Assembly: GCF_006483445.1 (NCBI RefSeq)
Contig: NZ_PPPT01000123.1
Coordinates: 1 to 64,000, forward strand
Origin: Bradyrhizobium guangdongense
GTDB lineage: Bacteria; Pseudomonadota; Alphaproteobacteria; Rhizobiales; Xanthobacteraceae
DNA length: 64,000 nt
Direction of reading: 5' to 3'
Part shown: piece by piece, positions 59,305-64,000 of the stretch
How positions within the stretch are numbered: position 1 is the first letter of the stretch
Layout of the letters: every line of letters starts with the position of its first letter
Translations under genes and position numbers: made by a program
The notes under the pieces: model-generated
Database searches by the model: none
What the model was told of the DNA's origin: nothing
Seen by the model: only the letters and a program-made list of their open reading frames with translations

Positions 59305-60063
59305 ATGGGCTTTGAGGGACGGACCAGAATAGCGGTCATAATCGCTGCATTCGCGTGGCTTACACCGCAAGCGGCGCACGCCGCGAATGGCGCCTATGCG
59401 GTCGACGCGGCCGACATCTCCGAGGTCGGCTCCTGCAAGGTCGAGAGCTGGATGTCGGCGGCATCAAACACCGATTTCTCGGCAGTCGCCAACCCGTCCT
59501 GTGTCGTCAATCCTTTCATGCCGGTCGAGCTCAGCCTCAACACCAATCGCGCCCGCAGCGACGGCGAGTGGAGCACGACGCTCTCCCCGAAGGCGAAGTC
59601 GAACTTCGTGCCGACGGGCATCGGCCGCTGGGGACTCTCCGCCTATGCTGGCGGCGCCTTCGACGCGGCGACCGGAGAAAATCTCTCCGCCTTCGCGGTC
59701 ATCCCCGCAACCTACCGTCTCTCCGAGACCATGCGCGTCAATCTCAATGGCGGCTGGCTGTGGGACCGCACCGTCGACCGCCATTATGTGACCTACGGCA
59801 TCGGCTTCGACTGGAAGTTCACCGACACCCTGCAATGGACGATCGAAGCCTTCGGGCAGGCCGGTGCCTCGGAGACGCCGAGCGTCGTGCATCCGCGCTT
59901 CCAAACCGGCGTACGCTATCGCCCGAATGACATCTTTTCGGTCGACGTGATCTATGGCCGCAACATCACCGGCGAGAACGCCAACTGGATCACGCTCGGC
60001 ACCACCATCCGCTTTCCGGTGCCGGGCGGCCAGCCCGATCATCGCCGCAGCGGGCATTTGTAG
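59305..60063 (+). CDS. Secreted beta-barrel-like hypothetical protein
   Basis: A 252-aa protein with a signal peptide ([19 protein letters not shown]). Alternating hydrophobic/polar strands suggest an outer-membrane barrel or autotransporter-like structure ([49 protein letters not shown]). Two cysteines lie in the N-terminal quarter ([17 protein letters not shown]). No known family was identified. It follows nitrile hydratase in divergent orientation and may be unrelated. Confidence 0.75.
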   Translation: MGFEGRTRIAVIIAAFAWLTPQAAHAANGAYAVDAADISEVGSCKVESWMSAASNTDFSAVANPSCVVNPFMPVELSLNTNRARSDGEWSTTLSPKAKSNFVPTGIGRWGLSAYAGGAFDAATGENLSAFAVIPATYRLSETMRVNLNGGWLWDRTVDRHYVTYGIGFDWKFTDTLQWTIEAFGQAGASETPSVVHPRFQTGVRYRPNDIFSVDVIYGRNITGENANWITLGTTIRFPVPGGQPDHRRSGHL

Positions 60064-60093
60064 CGACAAGAACAACAAGAACGGGAGGTTGCG

Positions 60094-60900
60094 TTGGTTG
60101 AGTTCGTCAAGATCGAGAAGGGTCTCGGGCCCGACGGGCGGATCGCGGTCGTTCGGTTCGATCGCGGCGACGGCATCAACGCGCTGTCGCCGGAGGCGCT
60201 ACGTCAGCTCACTGCGGCCGCCCGCAGCTTCGAGGACGATGCCGCCACCTCCGTCGTGGTACTGACCGGCAGCAACGATGCGTTCAGCGCCGGCTTCGAC
60301 CTGAAGGATCCGGAAGGACGTTCGCGCAAGCAGATGGATCTCGGCACGCTCCGTCGGCATCTCAAGCTCGGGCCGCGCCTTACCCATGCCTGGCACGAGA
60401 TGGAGCAGATCACGATTGCCGCCATCGAGGGCTTTTGCGTCGGCGGCGGCGTCGCGCTGGCGGTCGCGCTCGACTTCCGAATCATGGGGCGCGATGCGCA
60501 TCTGCGCGTGCCCGAGATCGGGCTCGGCATGAACATGAGCTGGCAGAGCATCCCGCGCATGCTGCATCTGATGGGGCCGGCCCGCACCAAGCAGGCCGTC
60601 ATCCTCGCCGATCAGCGCATCACCGCCGACGAAGCCTACGAATGGCGGCTGGTCGAGCAGGTCGTCGATCCCGGCAGGGCCTTTGACGCCGCCATGGAGC
60701 TTGCGCGCAAGGTCGCAAGCCAGCCGCCGCTCTCGGTCGCCATGACAAAGCTCACCGTCAACCGCCTGGCGCACGCGCTGGACGATCTCGCCAGCCACAT
60801 GGACGTCGACCAGTTCGCGCTGGCGAGCCTGTCGGAGGACCACAAGGAGGGCGTCGAGGCGTTCTTGGGCCGCCGCAAGCCGCGGTTCAGGGGGCGGTAG
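60094..60900 (+). CDS. Enoyl-CoA hydratase/isomerase family protein
   Basis: A 268-aa crotonase-fold protein. The oxyanion-hole regions are GSNDAFSAGFDLKD and IAAIEGFCVGGGVALAVALDFRIM, followed by RVPEIGLGMNMSWQSIPRM. At the first catalytic glutamate position the local sequence is GGGVALAV; at the second it is PEIGLG. The exact reaction cannot be set. TTG is the start, with GGGAGG seven nt upstream. It lies 30 nt after the barrel gene, so both may be cotranscribed. Confidence 0.88.
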   Translation: MVEFVKIEKGLGPDGRIAVVRFDRGDGINALSPEALRQLTAAARSFEDDAATSVVVLTGSNDAFSAGFDLKDPEGRSRKQMDLGTLRRHLKLGPRLTHAWHEMEQITIAAIEGFCVGGGVALAVALDFRIMGRDAHLRVPEIGLGMNMSWQSIPRMLHLMGPARTKQAVILADQRITADEAYEWRLVEQVVDPGRAFDAAMELARKVASQPPLSVAMTKLTVNRLAHALDDLASHMDVDQFALASLSEDHKEGVEAFLGRRKPRFRGR

Positions 60901-60966
60901 AGCGTTTTCAAGCGAAGTGGAGTCCGGTTCGCTTCAGGAAACGCGTTAAACCAAGAATCTAGCCCT
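60899..60966. repeat. Dispersed palindromic repeat (GCGTTTTC...GAAACGC type)
   Basis: GCGTTTTCAAGCGAAGTGG pairs imperfectly with a right arm around CGCTTCAGGAAACGC, followed by GTTAAACCAAGAATCTAG. The unit closely matches a short intergenic element common in Rhizobiales genomes. Confidence 0.7.
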
Positions 60967-61102
60967 TTTCGCATTGCACAAGAGAGAAACGCCGAGCACG
61001 AGCCCGGCCATTGTGTCGCACCCCGGACTATGCCCTATACCGTTTGGGGGTTGGTAGCCGCCGGTCAACGAACCGGCAGGCCGCCAGTTGCGGGGAGGGC
61101 CC

Positions 61103-62545
61103 ATGAAGTTCGGTTGGAAGACGTTCGCGCCGCTCGTGGTCTGGCTCGCGATCTATCTGTGGCCGGTGCCTCCGGGGCTCAACGCCAACCAATGGCATTA
61201 TTTTGCGGTGTTCGCCGCCGTCATCACCGGGCTCATCCTGGAATCCATGCCGGTCGGCGCGGTCGGCTTTATCGGGCTGACGGTGGCCGGCGTCGGCGGT
61301 TACGTCGAGTCCGATCCCGGCAAGTCGCTGCGCTGGATGCTCGCCGGCTTTGCCGAGAGCACGGTGTGGCTCATCGTCGGCGCCTTCGTGTTCTCGATCG
61401 GCTACCGCAAGAGCCAGCTCGGGCGGCGTATCGCGCTGCTCCTCGTGCGCAGCCTCGGAACCAACACGCTCGGCCTCGGCTATGCGGTCGCGATGTCCGA
61501 CTTCCTGCTGGCGCCCGCGACGCCCTCGAACACGGCGCGCAGCGGCGGCATCGTCTATCCCATCATCTCCAACATTCCTCGCATCTACGGCTCCGAGCCC
61601 GGGCCGACCGCCGGCAAGATCGGCACCTATGTGATGTGGACCGCGTTTGCGGCGACCGCCGTCACGAGTTCGCTGTTCTTCACCGCGCTCGCGCCCAATG
61701 CGGCGGCGCTCGCAATCGCCAAGAAGACGGTCGGGATCGATGTGAGCTGGGCGCAATGGTTCATCGGCTTTGCGCCGCTCGGCCTACTGCTCATGATCCT
61801 GGTTCCACTCATCAGCTACGTCGTGTGCCGGCCGGAGGTGAAGCGCAGCCCTGAAATCTCCGCATGGGCGGGCAAGGAGCTCGCCGACATGGGGCCGATG
61901 TCGCGCAACGAATGGATCATGTTCGCGCTGATCCTGCTGGCGATGTTCTTGTGGATCACCGGCTCGACACCCGACATCCGCGTGCCGTTCCTCGGCTCCA
62001 ACTTCATCAACGCCACGACCGTTGTATTCATCATCATCTCGTTGATGCTGGTCACAGGGGTCATCGAGTTCCACGACATCGTCAGCGAAAAGAGCGCCTG
62101 GGAGGTGTTCTTCTACTTCACCTCGCTTTTGACGCTGGCCTCAGGCCTGAACGAGATCGGCTTCATCAAATGGGTGGCGACCGAATACGCAAAACCGCTG
62201 ATCGGGCTGTCTCCGCCGACGGTGATGGTGCTGCTGGTCGCGCTGTTCTTCTGGATCCACTATTTCTTCTCCAGCATCACCTCGCATGCCGCCGCCGTGC
62301 TGCCGGTCGTGCTCGCGGTCGGGTCGGGCATTCCCGACATGCCGGTCGCGACGCTTGCGCTGCTCTGCATGTATTCGCTCGGCCTGATGGGCGTGATCTC
62401 GCCTTACGCGACCGGTCCCGCGCCGATGTATTTTGGCAGCGGCTATATCGGCAAAGGCCAGTTCTGGGGCTTTGGGCTGCTGTTCGGGCTAATCTACTTC
62501 GCCGGGCTGCTGTTCATCGTGCTGCCCTGGCTGACGTGGCGCTAA
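61103..62545 (+). CDS. DASS-family anion transporter (CitT/SLC13 type)
   Basis: A 480-aa membrane protein with about 12 helices of the divalent anion:sodium symporter family. Characteristic segments are ATPSNTARSGGIVYPII, a substrate/sodium loop, and near the C-terminus FSSITSHAAAVLPVVLAVGSG and ISPYATGPAPMYFGSGYI. It is likely to carry C4-dicarboxylates, citrate or tartrate, or to exchange them; the substrate is not resolved. ATG has GGGGAGG upstream. Confidence 0.92.
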   Translation: MKFGWKTFAPLVVWLAIYLWPVPPGLNANQWHYFAVFAAVITGLILESMPVGAVGFIGLTVAGVGGYVESDPGKSLRWMLAGFAESTVWLIVGAFVFSIGYRKSQLGRRIALLLVRSLGTNTLGLGYAVAMSDFLLAPATPSNTARSGGIVYPIISNIPRIYGSEPGPTAGKIGTYVMWTAFAATAVTSSLFFTALAPNAAALAIAKKTVGIDVSWAQWFIGFAPLGLLLMILVPLISYVVCRPEVKRSPEISAWAGKELADMGPMSRNEWIMFALILLAMFLWITGSTPDIRVPFLGSNFINATTVVFIIISLMLVTGVIEFHDIVSEKSAWEVFFYFTSLLTLASGLNEIGFIKWVATEYAKPLIGLSPPTVMVLLVALFFWIHYFFSSITSHAAAVLPVVLAVGSGIPDMPVATLALLCMYSLGLMGVISPYATGPAPMYFGSGYIGKGQFWGFGLLFGLIYFAGLLFIVLPWLTWR

Positions 62546-62686
62546 GGGCTCGCGCGGCCGGGTGCGGCTTCTCGTCCTAGTTGCGGTCGCACCCCCGTTC
62601 ATCCAAGCTCGTGGCGGGGCGAGGGTCGCGGCCGCCTGTTCGTTCGTGAGCGGATGCGCCTTCCCCAGGATGTCTCAGGGGGGAGC

Positions 62687-64000
62687 ATGCGTCACGCGCG
62701 CGGTTCACGACATAGCCCGGTCAACACCCAGAAGCTCACGATCATCGCGCAAGACCCGTCGATCAGGATCGGCGGCAAGATCGTCGTGTCCGAAGTCGAC
62801 GTGCCCGCCGAAGAGCTCCTGGCCGGGCCGCGAGGCTACCGTGTCAACGTCATCGACTTCGATACGGCGACCAGCACGCTTTACAAACCGGCCGTGCTGA
62901 AGCGCGCCAGGGACGGGCAGTACGAGGACCCTTTCGCCCTACCACCGAAGGCAAACGGCAAGCCGCGCAAGCGCCCGAAGGGATACGACAAGACGCTGGT
63001 CTCCGACCCGACGTTTCACGCCCAGAACGTCTATGCCATCGTCATGCGGACGCTGGCGCAGTTCGAGTTCGCCCTGGGGCGCCGAGTGCCCTGGGGCAGC
63101 CAGGGTCATCAGATCCATGTCGCTCCGCACGCCTTCGCCGATGCCAATGCGTTCTATTCCCGCGAGCATCGCGGCATCTTCTTCGGCTATTTCACGGGGC
63201 CGTCCAACCGGACGATCTACACCTGCCTCTCGCACGATGTCGTTGCCCATGAAGCCACGCATGCGATCCTCGACGGGATCCGCTCGCGCTATCTGGAGCC
63301 GTCCTCGCCGGACCAGGCGGCCTTCCACGAAGGGTTTGCCGACATCATCGCGCTGCTGTCGATCTTCTCGCTGCCAGATCTCGTCGGACAATTGCTGGAT
63401 CGCGGCACGCCCCGCGGGCGGATGATCTCGAAGGCGCATCTCACCACGGAAGCCCTGAAAAAGTCCGTCCTGCTCGGCCTCGCCGAGGAGATGGGGGTCG
63501 GCCTGTCGGCAGGACGGGACAGCGCGTTGCGCCGCTCGGCGAAGCTCAAGCCCGGCCGTCCCTACATGTCGATGCCGGAGTTCAGTGAGGAGCACGATCG
63601 CGGCGAGTTGCTGGTCGCCGCGATGATGAACGCTTTCCTCGAAATCTGGATGTCGCGTCTCAAAAAGATCGGTTTCGTAGCGGCCGGCAAGCGCGATCGC
63701 AGCCTGGTGGTGGAAGAGGGCGCCCGCGCCGCTGGCCATCTGCTGACCATGGCCATCCGCGCGCTCGACTATTGTCCGCCGACCGACATTACGTTTGCGG
63801 ACTATCTGTCTGCGCTGCTGACCGTCGACCGGGAAGTGGTACCCGACGACAAATACGGCTACCGCGCCGCCTTGCTGACGCACTTCAACAATTTCGACAT
63901 CAGGCACGCCAGGGGCGCCGACAAGGACGGAACCTGGAAGCAGTTCGACGGTCAAGGACTCGTCTACGCGCGAACCCACTTCGATTCCATGCTGCGCGAC
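62687..64000 (+). CDS. Zinc metalloprotease (gluzincin-like), C-terminus off the window
   Basis: An open frame of 438 codons running to the right edge. The zinc motif is HEATH at residues 188-192, and a third ligand candidate is E215 in HEGFADIIAL, 23 residues later. This is the gluzincin pattern HExxH...E. The N-terminus (MRHARGSRHSPVNTQKLTI) lacks a signal peptide. Conserved-looking blocks include QIHVAPHAFADANAFYS and RGIFFGYFTGPSNRTIYTCL. ATG 62687 is preceded by GGGGGGAG. The family is not recognised with certainty; it could be a cytoplasmic or leaderless exported protease. Confidence 0.78.
   Translation, partial: MRHARGSRHSPVNTQKLTIIAQDPSIRIGGKIVVSEVDVPAEELLAGPRGYRVNVIDFDTATSTLYKPAVLKRARDGQYEDPFALPPKANGKPRKRPKGYDKTLVSDPTFHAQNVYAIVMRTLAQFEFALGRRVPWGSQGHQIHVAPHAFADANAFYSREHRGIFFGYFTGPSNRTIYTCLSHDVVAHEATHAILDGIRSRYLEPSSPDQAAFHEGFADIIALLSIFSLPDLVGQLLDRGTPRGRMISKAHLTTEALKKSVLLGLAEEMGVGLSAGRDSALRRSAKLKPGRPYMSMPEFSEEHDRGELLVAAMMNAFLEIWMSRLKKIGFVAAGKRDRSLVVEEGARAAGHLLTMAIRALDYCPPTDITFADYLSALLTVDREVVPDDKYGYRAALLTHFNNFDIRHARGADKDGTWKQFDGQGLVYARTHFDSMLRD

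Noticed and set aside
62939..63979. Minus-strand open frame at the right end
   Set aside because: Antisense to the plus-strand metalloprotease, whose HEATH and HEGFAD motifs and ribosome site support the plus strand.

Overview
The window looks like chromosome of a Bradyrhizobium-like alphaproteobacterium (Nitrobacteraceae). The evidence is high GC with strong third-position GC bias, the order dusB(nifR3)-ntrB-ntrC ... ntrY-ntrX-hfq-hflX, a fused ispDF, a PopZ-like protein, a Co-type nitrile hydratase, and two kinds of intergenic palindromic repeat seen in this family. The assignment rests on gene content read by eye; no search was run.

Region 1 (1-16.4 kb) appears to be an oxygen-responsive accessory island. 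It holds two AspT-type antiporters, a long Orn/Lys/Arg-family PLP decarboxylase, a DUF1275 protein, a SulP anion transporter, polyphosphate kinase 2, a DUF3302/HlyD envelope pair (YibI/YibH-like), a DUF3300-DUF2950 pair and two paralogous EipA/SYLF-like secreted proteins. Four FixK/FNR-type boxes (TTGA-N6-TCAA) at 669, 3209, 9628 and 13230 sit before six transcription units. All predict leaders of 20-41 nt if the activator binds 41.5 bp upstream of the start site. The island also carries two decaying pseudogenes (DUF2092 and a histidine kinase).

Region 2 (16.5-24.8 kb) has tRNA-Cys, three very small genes, and an ABC-transporter/amidase operon. The operon encodes a solute-binding protein, a permease-ATPase fusion, an acetamidase/formamidase, a second acetamidase domain fused to a complete AraC-type regulator (about 810 aa), and a RidA protein.

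Region 3 (25.0-28.6 kb) is a membrane-stress module of PspA, YqiJ and flotillin YqiK. Its PspA is joined in frame to an N-terminal domain resembling the N-terminal half of TnpB. A perfect 11-bp inverted repeat precedes this ORF and a strong internal Shine-Dalgarno precedes the PspA part.

Region 4 (28.8-45 kb) is mostly housekeeping: tRNA-Asn, pcm, tolC, popZ-like, valS, a 3-methyladenine glycosylase, lipA, a RatA/COQ10 protein, cinA, ispDF, dusB, ntrB and ntrC. It also holds one frameshifted gene at 38.7 kb.

Region 5 (45-50 kb) is an RND metal-efflux operon on the minus strand. It has its own FixK-type box and separates ntrBC from ntrYX, which are usually contiguous.

Region 6 (50.2-64 kb) continues with ntrY, ntrX, hfq, hflX, mazG and queC, then a convergent nitrile hydratase operon (alpha, beta, activator). 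It ends with a secreted barrel-like protein, an enoyl-CoA hydratase, a DASS-family transporter and a zinc metalloprotease that runs off the edge.
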